A DNA stretch of 64,000 nucleotides, taken from assembly GCA_017311185.1 (NCBI GenBank), contig JAESUZ010000481.1:1302001-1366000 (forward strand). The letters run 5' to 3'. Both the position numbers and the translations under genes were made by a program. Shown here piece by piece: positions 32,120-43,493 of this stretch (position 1 is its first letter; each line of letters starts with the position of its first letter). The notes under the pieces were generated by a model, which was not told the DNA's origin, did no database searches, and saw only the letters and a list, made by a program, of their open reading frames with translations. Source of the stretch: Proteles cristata cristata (lineage: Eukaryota; Chordata; Mammalia; Carnivora; Hyaenidae).

Positions 32120-32225
32120 TGTCCCTTACAGGTCATGGGGCACAACCCTTTGTTTTTAGAGATGAGGGAATTTCAACCTGGAAAGATTAAGTACTTTGCT
32201 CCAGTTTATATAGCTCTGGGGTGAA
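32120..32225 (-). mobile_element. Possible second MIR fragment
   Basis: TTTTTAGAGATGAGGGAATT and GATTAAGTACTTTGCTCC hint at another MIR complement. Weak. Confidence 0.35.
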
Positions 32226-33142
32226 AAATGTTTTCTTCCTAAGTTTGAGTTCTCAGATTTAGTAACTAAAACTACAGGATTTCTAGTGTGGATGAGATGG
32301 ATATACTTGTACTTAAAAATTATTCATGACTTATCTGAAATTCATATTTAACTGGACATCCTGTATTTTATCTGGCAACCTTATTCTAAGTCCAAAGATG
32401 GAAAGCTAAGCTTGCTTTGAATTTTGGAAATGAAAATATTCTGAAAAGAGCACCCAAGTACTCTAAGAAGATAGAAAGACTCTCTGTGGCTATGTCCTGG
32501 CTTTGCCAACCACAGCCACCCTGAGCTGAGCTTGCCACCATCACATCATCTGATAGGTTTGTTTTAAAGAATATCTTAAAAAAAAAAAAAAAAAGCAATT
32601 GCAAATCAGCTTGAAAATATAAAGGGCCTCAGGATAATTATGAAAGAAACCAGCCCTGTTAATCATACCAACTACTCAAGGGAAACCAAATCATGGAAAG
32701 AAATCCCCAAGGGGCATTCAGTAGAGTACCCTTTGTAGGCACACCTTTAATCAAGATTCAAAAGGAAGACTGCTAGTTCCCTTTGCAAACTATTCTGTAA
32801 TGAAATCAACCCTTCTTTGTCCTTTCAGGCTAATTACTGGATTTATTCTTTTTACTCCATTTGTTTCTAGGTATTTGGATATTTTTCACTGATACTCTGT
32901 TATTTTTCCAAAACACACCACAATAAACAGTAATAGTTATTTGACCTGACCAGGTGTTAGGGTGCCGATTTTAGAACTGATTGTAAGGATATAAATATTA
33001 AGGGAGCTTCATGCTTCTTAAATATTTTTATATTTAACTGTAAAGAGACTGTGTGTATCAGTGTAGAGCTTCTAATGCTAAAGCTCTGTGTCTATATGGT
33101 GATCCTCCCTTATTCTGGTCAGAAAAATTGTTAGCTCTTTTT
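32226..33142. other. Unannotated AT-rich stretch
   Basis: About 900 bp. A phrase near 32345-32385 (GGACATCCTGTATTTTATCT) looks like part of an old repeat I cannot name. An A17 run lies near 32578-32594. No gene was recognised. Confidence 0.4.
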
Positions 33143-33380
33143 GTTGTTTTGTTTTAACGCTTATTTATGTATTGTGAGAGAGAGTGAAAGAGCACATGCA
33201 CAACTAGGGGAAGGTCAGAGAGAGAGAGAGAGAAAGAGAGAGAGACAGAGAGAATCTCAAGCAGGCTTTGAGCTGTCAGCACAGAACCCAACGTGGGGCT
33301 CAATCCCAGAAACAGTGAGATCGTGACCTGAACCGAAACCAAGAGTCAGGCGCTTAACTGACCGAGCCACTCAGGTGCCC
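33143..33380 (-). mobile_element. Carnivore SINE, minus strand
   Basis: Tail complement TTTTAACGCTTATTTATG, GA-rich block of about 60 nt, AGCTGTCAGCACAGAACCC and the head complement GACCGAGCCACTCAGGTGCC. Confidence 0.92.
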
Positions 33381-33509
33381 CAGATCTATTGGGTCTATGG
33401 TTACATGGGTGATAGAAGAAACATCCATGAGTTGTGCACCCTAACACTGTGTACACATTGGCAATTTGAACTTTTTGTGTCCATGTCAGAGCAGTGTCTT
33501 TTGTTTCTC

Positions 33510-34140
33510 ACTGCCTCTCCCATTCATTCGCCATTTATCTTTCCTTCTCATCATTCATTATTTCAACGAGTATTTTGTGAGCACCACCTGTGAAGCATAC
33601 ACTGTGGTGGGAGCTGGAGAAACAGGAATGAAAGCCACAACCCTGTTCTCAACCTGCTCACAGGCCGTCAGAGGAAGAAGGGCCTGTAAACAATGATGTT
33701 GAGCAGAGTAAATGTGAAAGCAAAGAGGAGAAGGCAGTTAATTCTTCCCTCAGGGAGGTAGGACAGGAACAGAAACATCAGGTGAAGCCAGGGAACAACA
33801 TTTATAAGGCAGAGGTGTTTTGAAGGACCTAATCTATTCAGTGAATGACAAGAAGTTTGCAGTGGCATGGAGGAAAAGAAGCCTGAGTAGATAGTTGGGG
33901 TCCATGTCAGAAAGATCTTTGTTCATAAGATAAAGGGGTTTGGATTTAATGGGAAGTCATTGGACATCTTTAGCAGGAGAGTGACAGCAGCTTGGTTTTA
34001 AGGGAAAAGACCTATGAGGGACAAGTCTAGGAGAAATGGAAGTAGGGAAAAATCAACAGAGAGGGTAGTTAGGATGTCACTGCATCCATAGGGGTGATTT
34101 GGAACTGGTGAAGAGCTTGGGCTAGAGGACCTGGAAAGAA
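33510..34140 (-). mobile_element. L2 LINE fragment, minus strand
   Basis: TTCATTATTTCAACGAGTAT, GGAGCTGGAGAAACAGGAAT, GGGGTTTGGATTTAATGGGA and GCAGGAGAGTGACAGCAGCT follow the L2 complement order over about 600 bp. Confidence 0.7.
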
Positions 34141-34166
34141 GGAGAATAGACTCTCTTTGATAGTAG

Positions 34167-34198
34167 TCCTTTCTTTTCTTTTTTTTTTTTTTTTTTTT
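34167..34198. repeat. Poly(T) tract
   Basis: About 30 nt, nearly all T with early C interruptions, within or next to the L2 fragment. No SINE or L1 body is attached, so it is an orphan homopolymer. Confidence 0.85.
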
Positions 34199-34369
34199 GA
34201 CTCTTATCTTCAAGTCCTAAGAAACTCAAAGCAGTTGTTGAAGTGGATGAAATTAAGTATTCTCCAAGTAGAAGAAGTGTTGCCAGATTTGGGAAGGTCC
34301 ATAGAGAGCTCACAAGGAATGTTGTTATGAGGATATTTCTGGAAATGTTAGTCCAGGCCCAATGATTCC

Positions 34370-34680
34370 ATTATTTTTATTAATGGTTTTGATGATGAAA
34401 ACCTTGGTCAAAGTTGTAGATGCTAGAGAGTTGACAGGAATAGTTAATACACTGAATGAAAAGAATCGAATTCCAAACAAATAACTAAAATATCCAGTGA
34501 TTATCTAAATCTAAAAAGATGAAATGTAGTAGGAATAAATGTAAGGCTCTGCAATTGGATCAAAGAAATTAATGCCTGATTATAGAATGGAGAAAATCTT
34601 TGTTTATGTGGAATTTTAAATGGCAATACATTGATAGGATGTCCCTCCTTTCAAAATTGATGGTTTCTTATGCTGCTGCC
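34370..34680 (-). mobile_element. L3/CR1-type LINE remnant
   Basis: AGATGAAATGTAGTAGGAAT followed by AAATGTAAGGCTCTGCAATT resembles the conserved nucleotide stretch of CR1/L3 reverse transcriptase near its C-terminal side. Very old. The strand is my best guess and no frame is open. Confidence 0.45.
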
Positions 34681-35048
34681 AGAGGTGTATGGTATTAGAT
34701 AATAGGTACTATAAAAAAATAGATCACTAAATCTCAGTGATATAATAGAATTGAAATTCAGTTCTTGCTCAGTTAACTAACTGTCCAAGTCAGATATTTG
34801 GTGTCTTGTGTGACTTCCTGCCACGTGGAGACCCACTTCCTGGGATTCTTCTGTTTGGTGAACTCAGCAACTCTCTAAGCTTTGCCCTCCCTGTCATTTG
34901 CATCTAGCTTGAAGCAGGGGAAAGAGAGTAGAGAGGGGACCTCTGATTCATAAAAACCTCAGCCCTGAGCTATAGGTCACTTCCCCTCATATTTCATTAG
35001 CAGGGGAGACTAGCAAATACAGCTTCAGGATGGTCAGCTGTTTCTAGT
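34681..35048. other. Unannotated stretch
   Basis: About 370 bp with no recognised repeat or gene. Confidence 0.4.
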
Positions 35049-35177
35049 GACAAATCTATATTATGGAAGTTGGAAGACACTTTTATTTTTTTTAATTTAA
35101 AAAAATTTTTAAATTTATTTCTGAGAGAGAAAGAGAGACAGCGTAAGCAGGGAGGTCAGCGTAAGCAGGGAGGGTCA
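35049..35177. repeat. 129-bp tandem duplication, unit 1
   Basis: The unit starts GACAAATCTATATTATGG and contains flanking DNA plus the 3' part of the minus-strand SINE. The second unit starts at 35178 with the same sequence. Unit 1 itself contains a smaller doubling of CAGCGTAAGCAGGGAGG. Confidence 0.93.
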
Positions 35178-35403
35178 GACAAATCTATATTATGGAAGTT
35201 GGAAGACACTTTTATTTTTTTTAATTTAAAAAATTTTTTAAATTTATTTCAGAGAGAGAGGGAGACACAGAATCTGAAACAAGCTTCAGGCTCTGAACAA
35301 GCTGTTAGCACAGAGCCCGACGTGGGGCTCCAACCCACGAACTGTGAGATCGTGACATGAGCCGAAGTCGGATGCTTAACCAACTGAGCCTCCCAGGTGC
35401 CCC
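35075..35403 (-). mobile_element. Felid-type SINE rearranged by tandem duplication
   Basis: The head end (35270-35403) is normal, with GCCCGACGTGGGGCTC and GAGCCTCCCAGGTGCCCC. The tail end occurs twice, at about 35081-35177 and 35210-35255, with flanking DNA copied between. Target-like sequence GGAAGACACTTTT appears three times: 35072-35084, 35201-35213 and 35411-35423. Confidence 0.9.
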
Positions 35404-35869
35404 AGAAGTAGGAAGACACTTTTGCTGAATTGTTTACCATCTATGGCCTTTATGTCATCCAGAATGGAGATACTTTTAGCTTTGGCCAGGCTCCAGTTCA
35501 TGGATTAGCATCCATTGAGAATGTCTTATTTTAGAAGGGAGATTGGCAAAAAGAAATATTTTGGATGATACTGAATAGAAGATAGAATGGAAAGATCTTC
35601 GAATGCTTATTGTAGAAAAGAGAAGACCCAGGAGGAACTCCATGGCTATATCCAGATACTGGAAATTATCTTAAATGTTATTGTCCCCCAACATTCTACA
35701 TTTATGCTTCTCCTTTCTGGACCTGGTTCTGTTCTGTAACTGGATGATTGTATATCGTCTTAAGCTTGTATTATCCATTTAGATGCGGGGCTTATTTCCC
35801 TAATTCAGTCTTTCCTCTGAGTTGACTTGTATCCAATTACTAACCATGGATCTAAACTGGCTTTTTAAA
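35404..35869. other. Unannotated stretch
   Basis: About 465 bp with no recognised repeat or gene. Confidence 0.4.
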
Positions 35870-36842
35870 GTGACATCAACAAATCCATCTTCACCTCATT
35901 CTGACATCTTCAACTTGGTGTAATAGCATTCAGTTACTCAAGTTAGAAGCCAAAGAATCATCTTGGAATTGCCATCTCTTTTTTACCATCTTCATCAAAT
36001 TATTTTTCCAGGGGGATCTGGGTGGCTCAGTCAGTTAAGTGTTTGACTCTTGATTTCTGGTCAGGTCATGATCTCATAGTTATGATCTCATGGTCATGAG
36101 ATCAAGTCCCACATGGGGCTCCGTGGTGGGCATGGAGCCTACATAAGATTCTCTCTCTCCCTCTCTCTCTGCCCCTCCCCCACTTATGCTCTCTGAAAAA
36201 AAAAGTAGTTTTCTGGGTGTGTCAATTTTATTTCATAAATATTTCTGAAATGTACCCACATTAGTACAGATTCAATTCAACTTTTCATCATTTTTCACCT
36301 GGATAACTGAAATAACTTCTTAAATGGTTTTGCCTCTTCTACCCTTGTTTCTCCATACTGCCACCAGAATGACCTAACAAAAAGGTAAATCTGATTTTAT
36401 TATTTTCTTTTTTAAACCATTTCAGAGGTTCTAGGTATGAGATACAAGAAAGTCTCTATCAGATTCTTGCCTATGTCTAACCCCATTGTATACCACTCCT
36501 TCCTTATATCATTCTACTTGTAGGTCCTTGAATATATCCTACTATTTCTCATTTCTGTACTTTTCCTGAAATTTTTCCCTTTAGAAAATTACTTCCTTGG
36601 CTAACCCTTATTTGTCTTTACAAATTCATTTAAGACTTTCTTTAACTTCCCAAATCTGGATTAAGTGCCCTTTCTATACATCTGAACACAGAATATGCTT
36701 GTACACATCTGTCTCCCCACTACAGTGTAAGTATCTCTAGAGCAAGGACGCTGCCTCATTCATTCATTCATTCATTCATTCACTCAATATCTAGTACCCA
36801 GCATATTGCCTGGTACACATTCAATAAATGTCTATTGACTTG
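35870..36842 (+). mobile_element. L2 LINE with intact 3' end, plus strand
   Basis: AAGCCAAAGAATCATCTTGG, ACCTGGATAACTGAAATAAC, CTTATTTGTCTTTACAAATT, AGTGTAAGTATCTCTAGAGC and a clear 3' end TTCAATAAATGTCTATTGAC follow the L2 order. It is interrupted by the SINE at 36012-36207 and contains a (CATT)n expansion at about 36755-36782. Confidence 0.75.
36012..36207 (+). mobile_element. Older-type carnivore SINE, plus strand
   Basis: GGATCTGGGTGGCTCAGTCA head and GAGCCTACATAAGATTCTCT. It has an internal near-duplication of ATGATCTCAT around 36068-36095. The tail is A9 with little target duplication visible. Confidence 0.9.
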
Positions 36843-37984
36843 AATTGTCATGTGGAACAGAGAACAGATTTGGTCTCTGTTATCTCAAAATTCAAAACCA
36901 CAAAGGTACATGATACCAGATTTTGGCTTTTATTAGGTGATAATGCATCAAATTGGCAGGTGGCCTTGGAAAGTCATAGGTTTTCTCTTGTGGTGTCCGA
37001 GTAGATGCTGGAAGAGCCACTTGTTAAGGGATCATGGTAGGATTTAAGCAGCCAATAGAGGGTTGGACTTGACATCCTATAACATCCTGGTGAATTGTAA
37101 CATTTTATAATTTTGATTTACATTTGATTTTTTTATAAAATAAATATATCTTAATCATCTGAAGTGTGTTATCTGTGAAACATACTCAGTGGTTTTAGAA
37201 CATGTTTTAAAGAAGAAATGGACACAGATCTCTGGGTCAAAAACCTGGTCTAAATAAAATAAGATATATCTTAATAAGCCTTGGAAAAATAGAAATTTTT
37301 TTTGAGTCAGACTTCTCTACCTCACTTTTCTTATGTTCATGCATATTATAATAGCTGGGCCAAAAAGGGGGCTATTTGTGTTTGATATGCTCACTAGAGC
37401 AATGTTTATTCTGTTATGTTACCTTCTGTACCCCAAATATCTATATATTTAGTTTCTCATAAAGAATTCAACAGAGAAAATGACTAATTGCTCAAGACTC
37501 CATAAATGCATTCCTCTGAGGGCTCAGAAATATTGCACTGATTCTTGTACCTATTTAGAATAATTGGACCCTTCATTCTGTGACCTTGAATCACAAGTCC
37601 TCTGGTCTAGCTTTTCTGGATTACAACATTTAGAAAGGAAACCACATTAGGCAAATAAAGTAAACATTTACTTTTTCCAGGAAAGAGCTCTCCTTTGTCT
37701 CCTGGGCTACCTTTGCCTTCAGAAGCTGAAACTCAAGGAGAAATGTAGCTTTTCATTATCTGGCCTTAAGCCTGCCAGAAATTTATTTTCCTAATGTGCA
37801 GGAGGTTTATTTTTCTATCAGTCTTTAAGAAAGATGACCCCATTTTTCTCAGTTTGGATGGGCATGCACTTTTATACCTTTCTGGCATGAAATTGATATT
37901 TGGTTTTTTGTTTCTGTTTTTGTTTTGAACACTTGTAAGCTCTTTGAGGGGAGGCGTATTGCCATTATTTAAGAAAGAGCTGGG
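36843..37984. other. Repeat-free stretch
   Basis: About 1.1 kb in which I recognise no repeat and no open frame of note, AT-rich throughout. One of the longer repeat-poor blocks in this window, so a candidate for conserved non-coding sequence, but sequence alone does not show function. Confidence 0.35.
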
Positions 37985-38145
37985 TGTGGTGGGAAGAGCA
38001 CTGGATCTGGGATCAGGACCTCAAGTTGTAACTCCAGCCCTGGCTGGTGTCTAAGAGCCCTGCTCCCACCCACAAAATGACATCATTGGACCAAATAACA
38101 TCTAAGCTCCCAACTACTCTAACATTTGTGTTCTGAGATTCCACA
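37985..38145 (+). mobile_element. Possible MIR-type SINE fragment
   Basis: GTGGGAAGAGCACTGGATCT, GATCAGGACCTCAAG and TCTAAGCTCCCAACTACTCT resemble the tRNA-like 5' half and core of a MIR-class element. Weak. Confidence 0.4.
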
Positions 38146-38439
38146 CGGCATCTCCTTAAGCCTTGCTCATTGGGCCTAACCAACTGAAGTGAAGAACATG
38201 ACCTAAAGCTGGTGTTTTAAGTTCAAACCCAAGGTCCTCAATTACATTTTGCACAGAGTACATTCCTCAAGAAAGAATGATGCCATTTACCCTGGATTCC
38301 CTTTCACAGCCAACCCCTGCATGCATACTGGGATGGTTTATCAGTGATAATTAAATGTAGGCATGGGATTCTATTGATAACAATTACTTCCAAATTTGCC
38401 CCTCTTCTGGTAGCTTCCTACTCCAATTTATCCAAAAAA

Positions 38440-38900
38440 TGACCACAAATTTAATTTTCCTACCAATTTCCTTTCATTCACCTGCTCAAAATGCATGTGA
38501 GCCTTTGACTGTTTATGGGAGGACAAAAAGCCATATTCCTAAGTATGTAGTTCAAGGCTCCAGACTATGGCCTCAGTCTGTCTTTCCAGATTTATCACTG
38601 AACATACTCTAAGCTTAAAATCTCTGTTCCAAGCAGAACTGAAAACTTCATCGTTGTTCCAGGGGGTATGGGCAGCCTTCCCACCTGCCTTTGATCATAC
38701 TAGTCTCCCTGTTCATACAACCCATTCTTATTGTTTAGAAATCAATGGAATTTTATTTAGAAATGTAATTTAAATATTTCAATTAAAATTCAATTTAAAA
38801 TTGAAATAGAAATTCTTCCCACTTTTTACAGTCAGTTCAAGTCCATTTTGCTCTCTGTCACTGATCCCCAAAGCCTACCATGATAGTGCTCAGTTACTAT
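38440..38900 (+). mobile_element. L2 LINE fragment, plus strand
   Basis: GGGAGGACAAAAAGCCATAT, GTTCAAGGCTCCAGACTATG and TGGGCAGCCTTCCCACCTGC suggest the L2 region upstream of its 3' UTR. Confidence 0.5.
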
Positions 38901-39129
38901 GTAGATTCACCATCGATGTTTAGCCTTCAATGCTGTTTGGATAAGTATAAGTTTTACACTTAGCAGGAACTGCCTACTAGTGCCAAGGTGTGGTTTTCTT
39001 GTTTTCTCACTGGATTAAAATCTTGAAAGCAAGAGTAGAGTCTCAACCCATATTTGAATTCTCCATGCTTACTAGTCTATATTCCCATTGTATCTCATTC
39101 AAATCACCAGTAAGGTATTGATTATATGA

Positions 39130-39275
39130 CTTCGTAGCTATTTACATTTCTGTCTTCGTAGGTAAGCTATGAGTTTTGGATTTCAAGATAAACACCATGT
39201 GTCTTTTCTCCCTAGTTAGTGGTGAGCTCCAGTGCCTGGCACATGGTAGACGTTCAATAAATGTTGAAAGAATGA
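39130..39275 (+). mobile_element. L2 3'-end fragment, plus strand
   Basis: GTGAGCTCCAGTGCCTGGCA, CATGGTAGACGTTCAATAAA and TGTTGAAAGAATGAG are a recognisable L2 3' terminus. Confidence 0.7.
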
Positions 39276-40277
39276 GTGCAGTCAGATTTGACTTTGCCAG
39301 AAAGAGCTGACTTTGTAAGAAGTTGATAAATTGAGCTGCTTTATGATCAGTCTAAAACATAGAAGGTGATTGCCTCTGAAAATGGGATACATCTTTTCTT
39401 TGTTTCTTGGCATTTTTCCTATTAGGGATAGAACTTGAGCAGATTAAATAGGACTCAATCTCGAATCCACAAATGACACCAAGCCTGAAATGATGCTGAG
39501 GTTGGAAGCGATTTAGTTCACTTGAATTTTATTTGGGGGATAATGTTTTCCTTCTGGGAAGAGAAATGCTAATGAAAAAATCGCCTCCCGACTACAACGC
39601 AGAAGTAATAGGAATCTGGCCAGAAATATGATCTTATGAAAATTCTCCAAGCAAAGCATCTTATACTCATGCCTATGCCTTTGGATTGACATTCTGATGT
39701 TTGCCTTTCTCTGGTTTCCAGAGCTCAGGGTGGAGAGAGGCGCCAGGGTAACAAGCCAAATAGGTCTATTATGGGATGTCATGCTCACTGGGCATGAGTG
39801 CTGTCTCCTAGGACATTTATAGCATTCATTACTCAGTCCAACTTTAATAACACATGGACAAGCCTGGGGCAATTTGTAAAGGATCTGAGAGTTTTTTGTT
39901 ATGAAAGTCTGTATTATAGAATTAGCGGGTCTCAGGATTGGACTGGATTGGAAAGATGATCTCATCAAAGGAGCCCTCTCTCTCTACTGGAGAAGAACTG
40001 CTTTCAATAACCCTGACATTCTAAATGGTCATGGGTATGGGGGGACCATTTATAAGTTATAAGTCTAAGTTAACAGATGGTGACTATTTTGTTGTAAGTT
40101 AGGATATGGGCAAAATGGCAATGCTGACTCTACTTTTTCCCGGGACCAAGGGAGCTATGAGGAGGTGGGACAGGGAGTGACTAGCCATACTAACCTTTCT
40201 GCTATAGACCCTAGAGAGGAGAACAGGAGGGGCTCAGTGATGTAAGTCAACCAAGAGAGATTCCAGTATCTTCCAGA
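39276..40277. other. Repeat-poor stretch
   Basis: About 1 kb with no recognised repeat. A 151-codon minus-strand frame (39513-39968) has no motif, repeat or signal sequence I can name and is probably chance. Confidence 0.4.
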
Positions 40278-40440
40278 TTAGTGCTTCTGACCTGTTCACC
40301 AGGTCGCTCAGAAAGCCTGATAAAATTCAGATTCAGATTCAGGAGTTCTGGGATGAGGTCTGAGGTTCTGTATTTCTAGCAAGGTTCCAGGTGGTGCCAA
40401 TGCTACTGATTTGTGAACCACATTTTGAGTAGCAAGATTC
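40278..40440 (+). mobile_element. MER5-type hAT MITE
   Basis: AGATTCAGGAGTTCTGGGAT, TGAGGTTCTGTATTTCTAGC, AAGGTTCCAGGTGGTGCCAA and GTGAACCACATTTTGAGTAG match MER5A in order. About 160 bp, with no transposase. Confidence 0.78.
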
Positions 40441-40979
40441 TAGCATCTACCATCTCGATCACTCTGTGGGGAACAGAGTCCCACATTAACCACCTCAAAT
40501 AGAGAAGAAACAGACGCCAAGCAAATAATGATGAAAAGGTTACTGAGTGATCAGAATTTTTAAAAAATCTTGGAGATAATCCAGTTAATTGGGTTCCAAT
40601 TTGTTGTTTCTTTTTTCAAATTTCTTTTTAAAAAATCAATGTTACATGCAGAATCTCAGTGTATGAAATAGCTCAAAGCTTTGGTGCTTTGACTGAATCT
40701 GGAACAGAATCTTGGAGCTACCCCCTCCACCTATGAGTCTCCTCAAAGACTCCTAGTCTGTAGAACCCTAAGACTCTGAGTAACACTGTTCGAAAACTAC
40801 TGACCTTATTTAATGCATTAGGAAGTAATAAAATGGAATCCAAATCCTAATCCTGATTACCAGTCTGCTGTTCTTTCCAATATGCAAGGGCAGCATAATT
40901 TATTACCTGTGGCATAATTTATTACCTTGGCTTAGAAGCTAATTATCAGTGATACGGCCTGTCTTTGGCTATCTGAACT
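40441..40979. other. Unannotated stretch
   Basis: About 540 bp with no confident repeat or gene. Confidence 0.4.
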
Positions 40980-41195
40980 CTGGTCAGTGTCTGACACAAA
41001 ACGTGGTATCTGCTACCTCACCCGCAGCTAACTGTGTGGACTAGGGAAAGTCACATAGCCTTTTGGAACCCCCATCTCTGACCTATAAAATGAAAAAACA
41101 CAATAACAACTCTAAACTTCTCTACATATATCACCAGCACAAAGTGTCCAGAATCTTAGAGGGGCTAAAGAAACATTCAATGAACATAAATTAAA
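40980..41195 (+). mobile_element. MIR SINE, plus strand
   Basis: CTAACTGTGTGGACTAGGGA, AAGTCACATAGCCTTTTGG and TGACCTATAAAATGAAAAAA follow the sense MIR order, ending near ACATTCAATGAACAT. Confidence 0.65.
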
Positions 41196-41869
41196 TGAGG
41201 GCAGAAACTATACTTCTCTTATCTACCATCATAACGCGGCTGAATGCCTTTGCATGGAGTCTGTCATGAAGAATGATGATGTCATAGGCAGGAAACTCTT
41301 TTATAACTTGTAAGTATTATATGAATTTAAGGGATCATTAGGATTATCATCATTATCAAATATACCCTAAATTGTGGTACTCTGCTAGGTGTTGACAAAA
41401 GGGAGCCACCTTCTCTTCTGTCTCTGGCATCTGGTTACTCACAACCTCTGACAAACAACAAGGATTGAAATATATGGGGCTCAGCAAGAGTTGGACAGAA
41501 CCCCAATCCTTTAAAAAGGGATGAGAAAGGAAGATTTTACATAATCTACAGATAATGGAAACGCATTGTACATTGAGGAACAAGGGCAACTATATTTCGG
41601 GTGGAAAGTAGTCACAGATAATTTTATTTTCACACCAGGCAGTGCAAGAGATTTTGTTAGCATTCCTCTGAGAAACTGGAGAAGGCACCATGAGAGAGAT
41701 GGCATTTTCAGCATCTTGTGATTCCTGTTCTTTTGGCAGCAGGTTAAAGCATTTGTTAGAGCGGAAGTCAGACTATCATCTGGCACGCTTCTGGGTAGAG
41801 AGGCCAGTCTAGGAAGCAATTGCACTTTATGTGAAGAATAGCATAGCAGGCAAGTTCAAACTCTACTCC
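41196..41869. other. Unannotated stretch
   Basis: About 670 bp. Overlapping minus-strand frames (77 and 104 codons) have no recognised motif. Confidence 0.4.
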
Positions 41870-42310
41870 TCATCCCGGTCTTGTTTGTTTTCCTGGGGAG
41901 CAAGGCACTGGGGACATAGCGCCCAGATGGATCATTTCGGGCTGGGCTGTGTAACAAGACTCCGTGGCAAGCATGTGCACTTCGGACAACCGCACCAGGA
42001 TTAATTTATCTTCTTTTCTTATTTGCAAAAGGCTTGACGGAGAATATCCGCTGGTTCTGTGGGAGAAAAGAGACTTCCTGAGACATGATGTAATTTTTGC
42101 AAAGGGGAAACACATGTTGGATCCTGCAGGCCAAAACAATACGGAGGTGCTGATAGCCCTGCGTTGGTCATGTGACAGGATACGGGGTGGGTCGGGCACT
42201 GCTACCCAGGAGCCTTTGGAGCAGGAGGTTGGGGGATGGGAAGGGGAAAAAAAGGCTCTGAGGCTTTTTAAATACAGGGACTCCCTTAAGTTCATGAGAG
42301 TCTGAGAGGA
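41870..42310. promoter_or_regulatory. CpG-retaining repeat-free block with M-box
   Basis: About 440 bp without recognised repeats. It keeps more CpGs than its surroundings and carries the palindrome GTCATGTGAC (42167-42176), the form bound by MITF/TFE bHLH-Zip factors. A TTTTTAAATAC box lies near 42265. Open frames on both strands (113 and 141 codons) have no known domain. Regulatory role is inference. Confidence 0.3.
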
Positions 42311-42464
42311 ATACTTTTCTGTTTTTAGTTAGAATGATCTTTGTCTTTGGGACATGCCATCTCACACATGCACTTCTGTTTTTACTAGGTACTTACAGTG
42401 TTTGTGCAAAAGAAAAAGTTTCAGTAAATCTACATCTTGTTCATTTATCTTGAACAAATATTTC

Positions 42465-42663
42465 TTAAGTTTATTTATTTATTTTGAGAGAGAGAGAGAA
42501 CGTGTGAGCACAAGCAGGAGAGGTGCAGAGAGGAGAGATAGAACCCCAAGCAGGCTCCACGCCTCCTGTGCAGAACCTGACGTGGGACTCACTGACTGTG
42601 AGATCATGACCTGAGGGGAGATCAAGAGTGGGATGCTTAACTGATTGCAGCATCAAGTGCAGC
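42465..42663 (-). mobile_element. Carnivore SINE with altered head, minus strand
   Basis: Tail, (GA)n and GAACCTGACGTGGGACTC are normal. The head reads GATTGCAGCATCAAGTGCAG instead of GAGCCACCCAGGTGCCCC, so it is mutated. Target-like TAAATCTACAT occurs at about 42426 and 42668, with about 28 extra bases before the tail on the left. Confidence 0.85.
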
Positions 42664-42731
42664 CTGCTAAATCTACATTTTAAAATTAAGCAAAATAAAT
42701 GACGATTTTATCAGCATTGTCATTCTTTTTT

Positions 42732-42887
42732 AAAAAAAATATTTATTTATTTTGAGAGAGAGAGAATCCCAAGTAGGCTTAGCAGTGCTGAGCCTGATGC
42801 CGGGCTTGTACCCATGAAACATGTGATCACGGCTTGAGTAGAAGCCAAGAGTTGGCTGCTCAACTGATTGAGCCACATAGGTGCTCC
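42732..42887 (-). mobile_element. Older carnivore SINE, shortened, minus strand
   Basis: Only about 156 bp, with a shortened GA-rich block. Flanked by TCAGCATTGTCATTCTTTT (42711-42729) and TCAGCAATATCATTCTTTT (42888-42906). Confidence 0.9.
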
Positions 42888-42907
42888 TCAGCAATATCAT
42901 TCTTTTA

Positions 42908-43105
42908 TTATTTTCTAAAATGTTTATTTAGTTTTGAGAGAGACAGAGTGTGAGTTGGGGAGGGGCAGAGACAGAGGGAGACACAGTATCCAAAGCTGAC
43001 TCCAGGCTCTGAGCTGTCAGCGTAGAGCCCACATGGGGCTTGAACTCATGAGCTGTGAGATCATGACCTCAGCTGAAGTCGGATACTTAACCACCCAGTC
43101 GCCCC
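42908..43105 (-). mobile_element. Felid-type SINE inserted at the same site
   Basis: AGCTGTCAGCGTAGAGCCC body and head complement CCACCCAGTCGCCCC. Left flank 42888-42906 and right flank TAGCAGTATCATTCTTA at 43107-43123, so the target sequence now exists three times around two SINEs. Confidence 0.92.
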
Positions 43106-43123
43106 TTAGCAGTATCATTCTTA

Positions 43124-43493
43124 ATAAATTTTCATGATATTATGTAGCTAATGTAGCTCTTACAGAATAGTGGGTAACCCATTAACATGAGGGCTTAAAG
43201 TACACTGTAGGTTTTACTCTCCCTCAACACTTGAAAATTAGATACGTATTCCTAAGTATCCGGGAGAAGTCAGGGCTTGCCTAGGAAGCAGAAGATTGAC
43301 TAAGAGAACACCTATATGTGTTCGTTTCAGTCTCTGTAGCTCGCTAGTGAGTATCAGCTAGTTGCATGGCTCTGTTTCAGGTGCTGTGTCCTGACAAAGG
43401 GGAATGTCCCTCGCTTTTCTTCTTTACGTAGTTATTTTTCTTGTTGTGGAGGTGATAAAAATATCAGACCTTGTTCTCAAAAGTGGATTGCTC
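43124..43493. other. Unannotated stretch
   Basis: About 370 bp with no recognised repeat or gene. Confidence 0.4.

Noticed and set aside
36755..36782. (CATT)n array considered as a CRISPR-like or minisatellite repeat
   Set aside because: It is a simple tetranucleotide expansion inside the L2 3' end with no spacers.
39513..39968. 151-codon minus-strand open frame
   Set aside because: Composition and content look random; no motif and no promoter or poly(A) context.
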